Assembly (NCBI RefSeq): GCF_004761975.1
Contig: NZ_RQII01000053.1
Span: 46,559-110,558, forward strand
Direction of reading: 5' to 3'
From: Planococcus koreensis
Lineage (GTDB): Bacteria > Bacillota > Bacilli > Bacillales_A > Planococcaceae
Length of the DNA: 64,000 nt
Numbering within the stretch: the stretch's first letter is position 1; the number at the start of each line of letters is the position of its first letter. The translations under genes were made by a program, and so were the position numbers. This document shows, piece after piece, positions 15,969 to 23,653 of the stretch. The notes under the pieces were generated by a model that worked only from the letters and a program-made list of their open reading frames with translations, ran no database searches and was not told where the DNA came from.

Positions 15969-17459
15969 CTATTTTAATCCTTCGAAATAGCTTTCGATAA
16001 TCTCTTCATCCGAATGCGGCACAAATTCCCCGCGTATCTTCTGGGCTCCATTAATGCAGCCGCTCGACAAGAGGATAATGTCATCCGGACCGCTTTCACG
16101 CAATGCGGCCATTACCGCTTCACGGCGGGTGGGAACTGGCACGACTTGCTGTTTGTAAGGGACCGTAAACCCTTTGAGCACTTCATTGACGACGTCGTCC
16201 GGGTTGTTGAAGTCGGGATGGTCAACAGTGACAATGATGACATCCGCCTTGCCTTCAGCCGCTTTTGCCATTTTCGGCATTTTCCCGAAATCACGGATGC
16301 CGATGCCTGCAATAAGCGTGATCAAACGCTTATGGGGCAGCTTCTTCACTTCACGCATGACCAAGTCGAGCGCAACCGGCGTATGCGCATAGTCCAAAAT
16401 GATTTTCCGGCCTTCCGGGCCTGCAATCATCTGGAAACGGCCTTCCACCTGCGGCATTCTTGGCAGCACTGAGATAATCTGCTCCATTGATGCGCCGGAC
16501 AATAAAGCTGCTCCGATAGCAGCCGTTAAATTGGCCGCATTGTATTCGCCGAACAGCGGCACTTGGACGTCAAAAACCTGTCCTTTATAATGAAGGTCGA
16601 AGCGCATGCCCATCCCTGCACCTTCCAGCCTCGTCCAGATCAAATCTGCACCGGAATCTTCAAAATGGCTGTAAGTCAGGCCTGGATAATTGACGACGGC
16701 TAAAATCTCCTGTGCCATTCCTTTATCATCCAAATTGATGACAGCGTGTTTCGCCTGGCTAAACAACAGTAATTTACTTTTCAGGTAATGTTCGAATGTT
16801 TTGTGGTATTCCAGGTGCTCTTCGGAAATATTGGTATGGATGGCGACATCAAAATTAATGCCTTCCACACGCTTTTGGTCCAGTGCAATCGACGAAACTT
16901 CCATCGAAACCGCCTGGTCGCCGTGAGCCGCCAATTGTGAAAAAATTTGATGGATATCTGAAGAAATCGGTGTTGTAGGGGTGCTTTTTTTATACGGGAA
17001 TTTCCCATCGGAATTAAAGATGCCTGTCGTGCCGATGAACCCGCAAGCGATCCCGAGCAAATTAAATAGGTTATAAACATATGTGGCTGTCGTGGTTTTT
17101 CCATTAGTCCCAGTGACCCCGACTTTGATCAGCCGGTCTTGGGATCTGCCGTGAAAAAGGATTGAAGCATGTGCAAGCGCATGGCGCACATCTGCTACTG
17201 CGACAAACGAAACATCCGGATAAAGCGGTACGTATTTTGTCAACGCCGCTAAATCGGAGCCGATAATCGCTGATGCCCCTTTTTCCAACGCTTCTGGAAT
17301 ATAAAGATGGCCGTCTGTATTTTCTCCAGTTACGCAGAAGAACGCAGCGCGTTCTGCCGAGTCTGCGGAATTGTATACAATCGAACTGATCTCCTGATTT
17401 TCAGGTCCAAACTGATCAATGATTGAAAACTCCGGAATATGGTCGAATTGTATATTCAT
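15969..17459 (-). CDS. murE: MurE-type UDP-MurNAc-tripeptide ligase (stand-alone, non-DAP signature)
   Basis: A 496-residue Mur ligase. GVTGTNGKTTT is the ATP loop, TTPISSD and the SMEVSSIALDQKRV stretch carry the carbamoyl-lysine/UDP-MurNAc region, NISEEHLEYH the metal site, and EGRFQMI and YAHTP the end of the central domain. In DAP-adding MurE the C-terminal site reads DNPR; here the aligned stretch is DHPD, and the usual GGDRD loop reads GIGIRD. This argues for a different third amino acid, such as L-lysine, or for a MurE-like paralogue. The gene is monocistronic and not in a division cluster. AGGTG precedes the ATG. Confidence 0.87.
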   Translation of the reverse strand: MNIQFDHIPEFSIIDQFGPENQEISSIVYNSADSAERAAFFCVTGENTDGHLYIPEALEKGASAIIGSDLAALTKYVPLYPDVSFVAVADVRHALAHASILFHGRSQDRLIKVGVTGTNGKTTTATYVYNLFNLLGIACGFIGTTGIFNSDGKFPYKKSTPTTPISSDIHQIFSQLAAHGDQAVSMEVSSIALDQKRVEGINFDVAIHTNISEEHLEYHKTFEHYLKSKLLLFSQAKHAVINLDDKGMAQEILAVVNYPGLTYSHFEDSGADLIWTRLEGAGMGMRFDLHYKGQVFDVQVPLFGEYNAANLTAAIGAALLSGASMEQIISVLPRMPQVEGRFQMIAGPEGRKIILDYAHTPVALDLVMREVKKLPHKRLITLIAGIGIRDFGKMPKMAKAAEGKADVIIVTVDHPDFNNPDDVVNEVLKGFTVPYKQQVVPVPTRREAVMAALRESGPDDIILLSSGCINGAQKIRGEFVPHSDEEIIESYFEGLK

Positions 17460-17635
17460 TGGACACCTCTTAGTATAGAATTAATGCGTTTTTTGAAATT
17501 CCCTCCAATATAGTCATGACATTATTCTATCATTTCCCTACCCTACCGCAAACCGTTTCTTCCTTAGTTCTATAATTATTTGTGATTCCATAGTCTTAAT
17601 CAATTTTATTCAGACAAACTTACAAAAATACCCAT

Positions 17636-17679
17636 TAAAAAGCCGACAAAAAAGCATTATCGCTTTTTGCCGGCTTTAT
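17636..17679 (-). terminator. Terminator after the GNAT gene at 17681
   Basis: AAAGCCGACAAAAAAGC-ATTATC-GCTTTTTGCCGGCTTT; imperfect long stem. Upstream (17460-17636) is AT-rich promoter sequence for murE; no gene seen there. Confidence 0.7.
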
Positions 17680-17680
17680 A

Positions 17681-18394
17681 TTAAAGAACTGGTTTTGCAA
17701 ATTGAATTTCATAATACCCTTTGGTGACCAAGAAGCCGATTCCTTCATATCCTTCTTCAAGCAAGGACTTCTGCGCCTCCAAATCATCAATCTTGGCTGC
17801 CGTGTGGTCCGTGTATTTAGGAGCAGGGTTTTTCAGGTCCTTGACCAGGATGTAACGCTGCATTCCTTCATATTTTTCTTTAAAGGCACCGATATGCATA
17901 TGTTGGGAAAACTTATCCTTCAAGCTCGGGATGTTCATCGGGGCCACAGTACAGCAAACATAACGGAACTGTTCTTCCATCTTCGGCAATTCTTCCATGA
18001 TGACTTCCGCCAATTTCTGTTGCAGCCTATTGCCGCGGTACTCAGGCAGCACCACTGAAATTTCCTGATAAATGACATGCGGCAGCTCTTCCGCCGGCAG
18101 CCCGAGATCATAGCCCAGATGCTCTTCGTCAATCTCCGGAATGAGCAGCGCCCTGAAGCCGATCAATTGCCCTTCGGCGAATGCACCGACCAGCAATCCG
18201 CGTTCATTCAATATGAACAGGAATTCTTCTGTGGTCAAGGGCTGCAGGACCGTTTTATCGGGCAATGAGTCGATGACCTTCTGCTGGACTTGTTCAATAA
18301 TCGGCAAGTCTTCCAAGTACAGCCGCTTCATATGCATTGGCTGCTTTTCATGCAATTGCTGGTTTACGATGGTCCCTTCATATAGATGCGTCAT
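17681..18394 (-). CDS. GNAT-family N-acetyltransferase
   Basis: A 237-residue soluble protein with a GNAT-like core: VVLPEYRGNRLQQKLAEVI is the acetyl-CoA pyrophosphate loop (R-G-N-x-L form of Q/RxxGxG/A), followed by CTVAPMN and FKEKYEGMQRY stretches. The acceptor is unknown. The start is the second ATG (18394): AGGAG is seven bases before it and only one base before the first. Monocistronic with its own terminator. Confidence 0.75.
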   Translation of the reverse strand: MTHLYEGTIVNQQLHEKQPMHMKRLYLEDLPIIEQVQQKVIDSLPDKTVLQPLTTEEFLFILNERGLLVGAFAEGQLIGFRALLIPEIDEEHLGYDLGLPAEELPHVIYQEISVVLPEYRGNRLQQKLAEVIMEELPKMEEQFRYVCCTVAPMNIPSLKDKFSQHMHIGAFKEKYEGMQRYILVKDLKNPAPKYTDHTAAKIDDLEAQKSLLEEGYEGIGFLVTKGYYEIQFAKPVL

Positions 18395-18465
18395 GGCCAT
18401 TCTCCTAATCGTCTAATTTATACCTTAAGAATAGCACGTCCCCGAAAAATCATCTTGCCTTTTTT

Positions 18466-18999
18466 TCAAGCAATCCGCTCTTTATCCACTGTTTCCAGAA
18501 AACCCGCTATCTCTTTTTTTCCAGATAACAAGATCACTTTATTGCCATCACGCGCTTCCAGGAAACTGCGCATTCTGCTGCGCATCTTCACTTTGCGCGC
18601 TGCATAGGTCGTCACGATAAACTTGAGAAATTCCCATTCCATCTTTTCCGGGCACCCTTCACCCATATCGGGGCGGGTCTTTCCGATATTCGACAGCCAG
18701 CGCTTTAAGACACGGTACAGGCAGACACGAAGCGGCAGCTCCAAATAAATGAACGTATCTGCCTGAGCCGTGCGGATATCGAAAGTTGAAGAATAATTGC
18801 CTTCAATGATCCAACGGTCCCTTTTGACGATATTGTACTGGACTGATTCGAACTCTTCCTTTTCAGCTTCTTGCCAGCCCGGCTTCCAATGGTAGGAATC
18901 AAGATGGTGGACTGGCAGATCCAGTATTCCTCCAAGATTTGCTGCAAAAGTCGACTTCCCGACTCCTGCAGATACACCCACAACCATTATTTTTCTCAT
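18466..18999 (-). CDS. P-loop kinase-like protein (FlaR/topology-modulation type)
   Basis: A 177-residue P-loop protein. The Walker A motif is GVSAGVGKST (residues 8-17), followed by LPVHHLDSYHWKPGW, the conserved stretch of the FlaR-like family of small adenylate-kinase-related proteins, and a WIIEGNYSSTFDIR motif. The family was named for effects on DNA topology but its reaction is not settled; nucleoside or small-molecule phosphorylation is likely. AAGGGGG lies about ten bases before the ATG. Confidence 0.8.
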   Translation of the reverse strand: MRKIMVVGVSAGVGKSTFAANLGGILDLPVHHLDSYHWKPGWQEAEKEEFESVQYNIVKRDRWIIEGNYSSTFDIRTAQADTFIYLELPLRVCLYRVLKRWLSNIGKTRPDMGEGCPEKMEWEFLKFIVTTYAARKVKMRSRMRSFLEARDGNKVILLSGKKEIAGFLETVDKERIA

Positions 19000-19093
19000 C
19001 TAATAAATGCCCCCTTTTCGCGCTTAACCCTACGTTCTGCGCAGTTTTCCGTACAATGTCCAAGGAGTAGATTATACAATTTCATCATTTGGC

Positions 19094-19122
19094 TTGCAAT
19101 ATGTAAAAACCCGTGTTATTCT
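19094..19122 (+). promoter_or_regulatory. cspA promoter and long cold-shock leader
   Basis: TTGCAA and TATTCT are 17 bases apart. Transcription would start near 19129, giving a leader of about 110 bases before the ATG at 19239. The leader holds two small hairpins: CAGAT-GTCC-ATCTG, and GTATGC-TTAC-GCATAC just before the GAGGAGG ribosome site. Long structured leaders of this kind govern cold-shock translation of csp genes. Confidence 0.65.
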
Positions 19123-19238
19123 TAGGAAGAATTATTTTTGTTCGGATAACTTTTTACAAAGTGTCAGATGTCCATCTGCAAGATTTGAGCAAGGATAGTA
19201 ATACAATGTATGCTTACGCATACGAGGAGGAAACACAC

Positions 19239-19439
19239 ATGGAACAAGGTAAAGTAAAATGGTTTAACTCAGAAAAAGGATTTGGCTTCATCGAACGCGA
19301 AGGCGGCGACGATGTATTCGTACATTTCTCAGCTATCCAAAGCGAAGGATTTAAATCTCTTGACGAAGGTCAAGAAGTAACTTTCGACATCGAGCAAGGC
19401 CAACGCGGTCTTCAAGCTACTAACGTACAAAAAGCTTAA
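19239..19439 (+). CDS. cspA: Cold-shock protein, CspA family
   Basis: A 66-residue single-domain cold-shock protein. The RNA-binding motifs RNP1 (KGFGFIE) and RNP2 (VFVHFS) are intact, and the length is exactly that of Bacillus CspB-type proteins. It binds single-stranded RNA/DNA as a chaperone. The true start is 19239, eight bases after GAGGAGG; the longer frame from 19113 is leader sequence. Codon use is strongly biased, as expected of an abundant protein. Confidence 0.96.
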   Translation: MEQGKVKWFNSEKGFGFIEREGGDDVFVHFSAIQSEGFKSLDEGQEVTFDIEQGQRGLQATNVQKA

Positions 19440-19456
19440 TTCTAAGCTACCTATTT

Positions 19457-19487
19457 CAGGCTCTTCTTCGGAAGAGCCTGTTTTTTG
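19457..19487 (+). terminator. cspA terminator
   Basis: AGGCTCTTC-TTCG-GAAGAGCCT then GTTTTTT: a stable UUCG-capped stem. Confidence 0.9.
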
Positions 19488-19495
19488 GTTCAATA

Positions 19496-19524
19496 AAAAG
19501 CGCAGCCCCGCGGCTGCGCTTTTT
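19496..19524. terminator. Terminator of the 35-residue membrane peptide gene
   Basis: AAAAAGCGCAGCC-CCG-CGGCTGCGCTTTTTTT, a second hairpin directly after the cspA one; its A/T flanks work in both directions and it abuts the stop codon at 19525. Confidence 0.85.
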
Positions 19525-19632
19525 TTATTGCGTTGGATTCATTTGAAAATACCATTGGAACCCTAAAAAAATCAGAATAATCGCCAGCAGCGTTCCACCA
19601 ACGATAAAAATCGCTATTTTTTTCCCTTCCAT
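19525..19632 (-). CDS. 35-residue single-pass membrane peptide
   Basis: A short gene below usual length cut-offs. It reads MEGKKIAIFIVGG at the start, then a run of hydrophobic residues (about 6-24), then FQWYFQMNPTQ at the end. The ATG at 19632 follows GGGGTGAAGGC, and a good terminator abuts the stop codon, so a start signal, an ORF and an end signal fit together. Single-pass peptides of this size often bind and tune larger membrane proteins; no partner is evident. It stands between convergent cspA and the VOC/serine-hydrolase gene, 33 bases after the latter. Confidence 0.6.
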   Translation of the reverse strand: MEGKKIAIFIVGGTLLAIILIFLGFQWYFQMNPTQ

Positions 19633-19665
19633 GCCTTCACCCCGTTTTAGATTAGATAACCAGTG

Positions 19666-21309
19666 TCATTTCTGTTCAATTAATGACCGTTCAACAAGTT
19701 TCATCGCTTCATATGCGCTTTCGCTATGATTGGCTAACACAGCAAGGATAGCTCCCTTATCAGCATAATAGGCCGATTGGAAGCTGACGCCCGGATCCCA
19801 TCCAGTGACAAAGTATTTTTGTTCGCCGCCGCGTGACATCCAAACACCGTAGCCATAATCATTGTAGCGGCTCGACGCATGCGGCTTCAGCATCCTGGCA
19901 AGCATCTCCTTGGACACCAGCGACCCATCCATTAAATGCTCCCAGAACAAGACCATGTCCCCCGCTGTTGCGAAAGCACCGCCATCCGGTCCGCCTTTGA
20001 TTGGAACCGCGTACTGGTTCGTCCGCCATGAATCGCCTTCGGAGATATAGCCATAAGCGGTTTCGGAAGGCAATTGGTCAAGGCTGAAATACCCCGAGTT
20101 CACCATGCCTGCCGGCGCAAAAATCCGTTGTTCCACAAACTCCGTAAACGGCTGTCCTGTTATTTTCTCAACTACCAGTCCTAGAGCGATAAATCCGGCG
20201 TTATTATACTGGAACTTTTCACCCGGTTGAAAAAGCATTTCTTTTTTATGGAAAAGAGGGATGAAATCCGACGCAGATTTCATCAAATACATCGGATGTG
20301 TTTTCCAAAGCTCTTCAAAGCTGGCGTTTTGCTCTTCATCGAAATAATCCGGAATTCCAGATGTATGTGTCAGCAAATGATGCAGCGTCACATCGAAATG
20401 AGGAAACGATTCCGGCAGCAAAGACGACAGACGGTCTTCAAAACTCAGCTTTCCTTCTTCAACCAATTGGCATATCGCCACTGCCGTGAAGATTTTGCAG
20501 CCAGATGCAATGGCGAAACGGGTGCCCAGCGAATTCGGCCTTTCATTTGCGCGATCCGCAAAACCTTTGGCAATCGTCCAAAGTTGTTCTTTCTTCAGTA
20601 GAACGACACCCGAAAACCCCATGTTCTCAAGCCCTTCTTCAACAGGCTTGGACGGGCGCGTCTCCAAAAAATGCCCTTCCTCGTCAATTTCAATCTGGCG
20701 CCCATCCACCAGCTCGATCGCCAACGGATGAACCTCGCTTTTTTGCTTTGAGAAATACCACACGCGCTTTGGAGCTACAAGCAGGATAAAAGCATCGCCT
20801 TGTCCGAGAAAATTCAACGCCTTCGCTTCGATGCCTTTATTGCCGCGCACTGGGATGTCCATATCTTCCAACTGCTCCCCGACCCTTTCAACGAAAGGCG
20901 TCGTGATGCTCACTTCACTGATGTTGAGCAAGGAGTCGATTGTGAAGTCCCCCATCCGGTCGACGTTCCGGCGGCCGATAAATTCAACGACATTGCCTGC
21001 AGGATCCTGGAAGTAGAATGCATCTGCATTGAAATTTGCGTAGAAAACTTCGTCCATGCCTTCCTGCCTGTTCAGCGAAACCCGCGAAGCGGCCCAGCTT
21101 TTGGCTAACGTGAATTGGTTGCCTGGAATATTGAACGCAAAATGGTAGACAGCTTTCCGCTCTGATTCTTTAAAAATCAAGGTGGAGCTCCCAATAGCCA
21201 GAGTGAAGCTGCCACTGTCTTCTTCGACAATGCGGAAGCCCATCTGGTATTCGTAAAACCCTTTCATTTCTTCCAATCGATCTGTAAATAAGGTCACTTT
21301 CTTGAACAT
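19666..21309 (-). CDS. VOC-domain / serine hydrolase (class C beta-lactamase fold) fusion
   Basis: A 547-residue two-part protein. The first about 220 residues are VOC-like (FYEYQMGF...FYFQDPAGNVVEF, then a second weaker repeat), the glyoxalase/bleomycin-resistance fold. The remainder is a serine hydrolase: SGCK is the SxxK nucleophile motif, YNN the YxN motif, and TGWDPG replaces KTG/HxG. Such proteins are usually esterases or D-amino-acid peptidases, and no signal peptide is seen, so it is cytoplasmic. The start is ATG 21309, three bases after AGAGGTGAT, rather than 21333, which overlaps that site. The fusion is uncommon. Confidence 0.85.
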   Translation of the reverse strand: MFKKVTLFTDRLEEMKGFYEYQMGFRIVEEDSGSFTLAIGSSTLIFKESERKAVYHFAFNIPGNQFTLAKSWAASRVSLNRQEGMDEVFYANFNADAFYFQDPAGNVVEFIGRRNVDRMGDFTIDSLLNISEVSITTPFVERVGEQLEDMDIPVRGNKGIEAKALNFLGQGDAFILLVAPKRVWYFSKQKSEVHPLAIELVDGRQIEIDEEGHFLETRPSKPVEEGLENMGFSGVVLLKKEQLWTIAKGFADRANERPNSLGTRFAIASGCKIFTAVAICQLVEEGKLSFEDRLSSLLPESFPHFDVTLHHLLTHTSGIPDYFDEEQNASFEELWKTHPMYLMKSASDFIPLFHKKEMLFQPGEKFQYNNAGFIALGLVVEKITGQPFTEFVEQRIFAPAGMVNSGYFSLDQLPSETAYGYISEGDSWRTNQYAVPIKGGPDGGAFATAGDMVLFWEHLMDGSLVSKEMLARMLKPHASSRYNDYGYGVWMSRGGEQKYFVTGWDPGVSFQSAYYADKGAILAVLANHSESAYEAMKLVERSLIEQK

Positions 21310-21422
21310 GAAATCACCTCTTGCTATTAGCATACCGAATGTTCATCCATTTTTCCTCTTTTTACATCAAACTATTGTGCCTTTCCGGCTGTTGGACTTG
21401 CGCCGGCAAGATTCTTTGGACA

Positions 21423-21447
21423 ATAAAAAAAAGAGGCATCATGCCCC
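21423..21447 (-). terminator. Terminator overlapping the stop of the HTH/F1-beta-like gene
   Basis: On the minus strand GGGGC-ATGAT-GCCTC followed by T8; the TGA stop codon lies in the loop. Confidence 0.65.
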
Positions 21448-22476
21448 TTTCAATGCTCCCGTATATTGCAACTCCGACAAGTCGCGGCCATCAGCCGCAC
21501 CAGCCAAAATCGCTTCTGCTCCAGCCAATGTGTCCTGCAGCGAAACCGATGCCGCTTTTTTTCCACTGAACTCTTCCGCTACAAACAAAGGCTGGGTGAA
21601 ATACGCTTCAAGCCGTTCGCCTCTGTGATAAACTTCCCTTTCATGTTGTGGAATCCGCTCTATTCCATGGACCACTGCGATTGACCGCAATTCACGGTAA
21701 CGGCGCAAAGTTTTTTGTACACGCTGGCGAAGCTGCAGATGCCGTTCGCTCACCTCTGCTTCTTCGAGAATTGACGAAGCGGAATGCAAAGGGCTTAAAG
21801 CGGGATATTGATGCCGCGCCGCCAAATCCGCATCGAGTTGCCACAGCGTTTCCAGCGGCCCGAATGGGAAATCATCGTCGACCACTTCACCGGAAAGATC
21901 GACCAAAAGCGTTGTTGCGGTTTGCCCTTGCAACCCGTCCTGCAACTCGAATAATTGACCTGAATCGATGCGCCCTTTATCGGTGACAAGCACTGCATTG
22001 TCTCCATATCGCTTTAAAAGTTCCAAGGTTTCTGTGATCGAGCTGCTTGCATGGTCTGCCAGCTCCACGATGCCTTCAAGTTCAGGATGGATGCTTTCAG
22101 GCATCAAATACACCGTTTTAAGCTCTGTCCCTTTAAAGCGATGCAGCAATTCGGCGATGATGACGAGCTGGCCCATTCCAGGCCTTGCCACAATCCCGGT
22201 TGTGCCGCCTTTGACTAGCGGTGCGAAAAAATCAAATGCTTTGATCTGCGTTTCAATCATTTTCATCTTCTCCCCTCGAATGATCAATTCATCAACTGTG
22301 CAATTCGCTAACTTTGCAAGGCCTACCAGCGTTTTGACTTCCGCTTTCCCCAAGTCGATTTTGCCTGTGCAAAGGTTCGATACAGTTGCAGGCCGGATGC
22401 CGGCCTCTTTTGCAGCCGTTGTTAAATTGGGGACACGTTTTCTCAATAAAGCACAATTCAATCTGATTTCCTCCAC
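21439..22476 (-). CDS. HTH regulator fused to degenerate F1-ATPase beta-subunit-like domain
   Basis: A 345-residue protein. Residues 1-66 are an XRE-type helix-turn-helix. From about residue 74 it tracks the catalytic part of ATP synthase beta: ETQIKAFDFFAPLVKGG aligns with the segment before the P-loop, but the P-loop GGAGVGKT is ARPGMGQL, so the lysine and threonine are gone. Later, YPALSPLHSASSIL matches the YPAVDPLDSTSRIL stretch, RVQKTLRRYRELRSI matches VQKILQRYKDLQDI, GIERIPQHERE lies where DELSEED should be, and YFTQPLFVAEEFSG matches FLSQPFHVAEVFTG. The N-terminal beta-barrel of F1-beta is replaced by the HTH. Probably a non-catalytic ligand or partner sensor controlling DNA binding. 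GTG start after GAGGAGGGG. Confidence 0.8.
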   Translation of the reverse strand: MEEIRLNCALLRKRVPNLTTAAKEAGIRPATVSNLCTGKIDLGKAEVKTLVGLAKLANCTVDELIIRGEKMKMIETQIKAFDFFAPLVKGGTTGIVARPGMGQLVIIAELLHRFKGTELKTVYLMPESIHPELEGIVELADHASSSITETLELLKRYGDNAVLVTDKGRIDSGQLFELQDGLQGQTATTLLVDLSGEVVDDDFPFGPLETLWQLDADLAARHQYPALSPLHSASSILEEAEVSERHLQLRQRVQKTLRRYRELRSIAVVHGIERIPQHEREVYHRGERLEAYFTQPLFVAEEFSGKKAASVSLQDTLAGAEAILAGAADGRDLSELQYTGALKGA

Positions 22477-22491
22477 ATTACCCCTCCTCTT

Positions 22492-22553
22492 ATTACTTTT
22501 AATAGTAATTTAAATTACTTTAAAGCGCAACACTTATTTCGCTAAAGCGAAAT
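22492..22553 (-). promoter_or_regulatory. Promoter of the HTH/F1-beta-like gene with palindromic operator candidates
   Basis: Possible -35 TTGCGC (22525-22530) and -10 TACTAT (17-bp spacer) on the minus strand. A perfect 16-bp palindrome AGTAATTTAAATTACT (22504-22519) fills the spacer and -10, with a further half site ATTACT at 22492-22497. A second perfect palindrome ATTTCGCT-AA-AGCGAAAT (22536-22553) lies just upstream of the -35. This is the picture of an autoregulated gene. Confidence 0.6.
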
Positions 22554-22613
22554 TTTCTTTTTGGAATGATGCAGTATTGCCCTAAATACCTTGCTCCTTT
22601 TTAATTTTGGGCA

Positions 22614-22643
22614 TAAAAAAACCCTTCCGTATGTGGAAGGGTT
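22614..22643 (-). terminator. Terminator of the GNAT/hypothetical pair
   Basis: AAACCCTTCC-GTAT-GTGGAAGGGTTT with an A-run that becomes the U-run on the minus strand. Confidence 0.85.
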
Positions 22644-23099
22644 TCAAAACAACTCGTATTCAAGCCGGACCATGTCCTCGCAGGGGATGCCGTTCTCGAC
22701 AATCGGCTCCGGATAATTCCTCAGAAAAAATCCGCGGTCGATGGACACCATGCGAAATCCGCATTTTTGGTATAACGCCAGCTGGCCAAGGCTCGAATTG
22801 CCAGTGCCGATCAAAACTTTACGGAACCCCAAGCGTCTGGCTTCCGCTAAGGCATGAGAGATCATTTTTTTCCCAAGCCCGTTGCCGCGAACACTTTCAG
22901 CGACTGCAATGTTTTTGATCTCGGCAGCGGCCGCATCCAGCGGGAAAAGGACGAGCACACCTATTGTGCCACCGCCATTTTTCACAGCGTAGACCCGGCT
23001 TTCAGCGCAATAGGAATGAACCATCTTTTCCGAAGGATCCGCTTCAAGCAATAGCTCCATCGGCAGCGGTTCTTCTTTCCCGAGCAGCCGGATGTCCAT
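22644..23099 (-). CDS. GNAT-family N-acetyltransferase
   Basis: A 151-residue single-domain acetyltransferase. IKNIAVAESVRGNGLGKKMI contains strand beta4 and the RGNGLGK acetyl-CoA loop, and ALYQKCGFRMV is the usual C-terminal motif of small GNATs. The acceptor cannot be inferred. The ATG overlaps the stop of the upstream gene (TAATG), so the two are translationally coupled. Confidence 0.85.
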   Translation of the reverse strand: MDIRLLGKEEPLPMELLLEADPSEKMVHSYCAESRVYAVKNGGGTIGVLVLFPLDAAAAEIKNIAVAESVRGNGLGKKMISHALAEARRLGFRKVLIGTGNSSLGQLALYQKCGFRMVSIDRGFFLRNYPEPIVENGIPCEDMVRLEYELF

Positions 23100-23551
23100 T
23101 ATTTCGGTTCTTTGAACCCTTGTTCAAGCAGGTAATCTTCAGCATCGCTAAACGTGCCGAAGGTTTCCTCGAGGTTCTTGCCTGTGTAAAGATTCCAGAA
23201 CGGTTCTTCGTAGACCAGGTCCAATTTTTCATTGTCCCGGTTTGTCCATGTTTTGTCGTAAGGCGGCTCCGGTTCAAGCGACAGGTAATCGATTGAGTCG
23301 GCGACAATGCTGTGCAGCTCTTTTTCCGAGAAATCGCGGATGTTGACAAACCCTTTGTTGTCCGCTTTGTATTGCGGCAAGTTGCCGACATAAACAAAGC
23401 CGTTGCCAGTTGGATGAAGATGGTAGACGACGATTTTCTTGTCGTACAGGCTATCTTCGTAATGGAAGTTCACGCGTTTCATCGACACGTCTTTGCGTGT
23501 CAGGTCCGGAAACGATTCAATGATTTTCAGTTTTTCTTCAAATGTAAGCAC
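23099..23551 (-). CDS. Conserved-looking hypothetical protein
   Basis: A 150-residue soluble protein, rich in aromatic and acidic residues, with no signal peptide, membrane helix or catalytic motif that I recognise. The pattern YDKKIVVYHLHPTGNGFVYVGNLP followed by a helical C-terminus suggests a compact alpha/beta fold. It is cotranscribed and coupled with the following GNAT gene (TAATG overlap). Function unknown. Confidence 0.65.
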   Translation of the reverse strand: MLTFEEKLKIIESFPDLTRKDVSMKRVNFHYEDSLYDKKIVVYHLHPTGNGFVYVGNLPQYKADNKGFVNIRDFSEKELHSIVADSIDYLSLEPEPPYDKTWTNRDNEKLDLVYEEPFWNLYTGKNLEETFGTFSDAEDYLLEQGFKEPK

Positions 23552-23624
23552 GTTGGAAACCCCGTTTCATTTAGTCAATATATTTTCATTATACCACGGC
23601 ATGGCCCATTCCCCCATTAAACAG

Positions 23625-23648
23625 AAAAATGCCGCCCGAAGGCAGCAT
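23625..23648 (-). terminator. MMPL exporter terminator
   Basis: Minus strand ATGCTGCC-TTCG-GGCGGCAT then TTTTT, one G-U pair. Confidence 0.75.
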
Positions 23649-23653
23649 CTCTC

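Noticed and set aside
19113..19238. N-terminal extension of the cold-shock protein
   Set aside because: The in-frame GTG lies inside the promoter; the strong ribosome site and family length fix the start at 19239.
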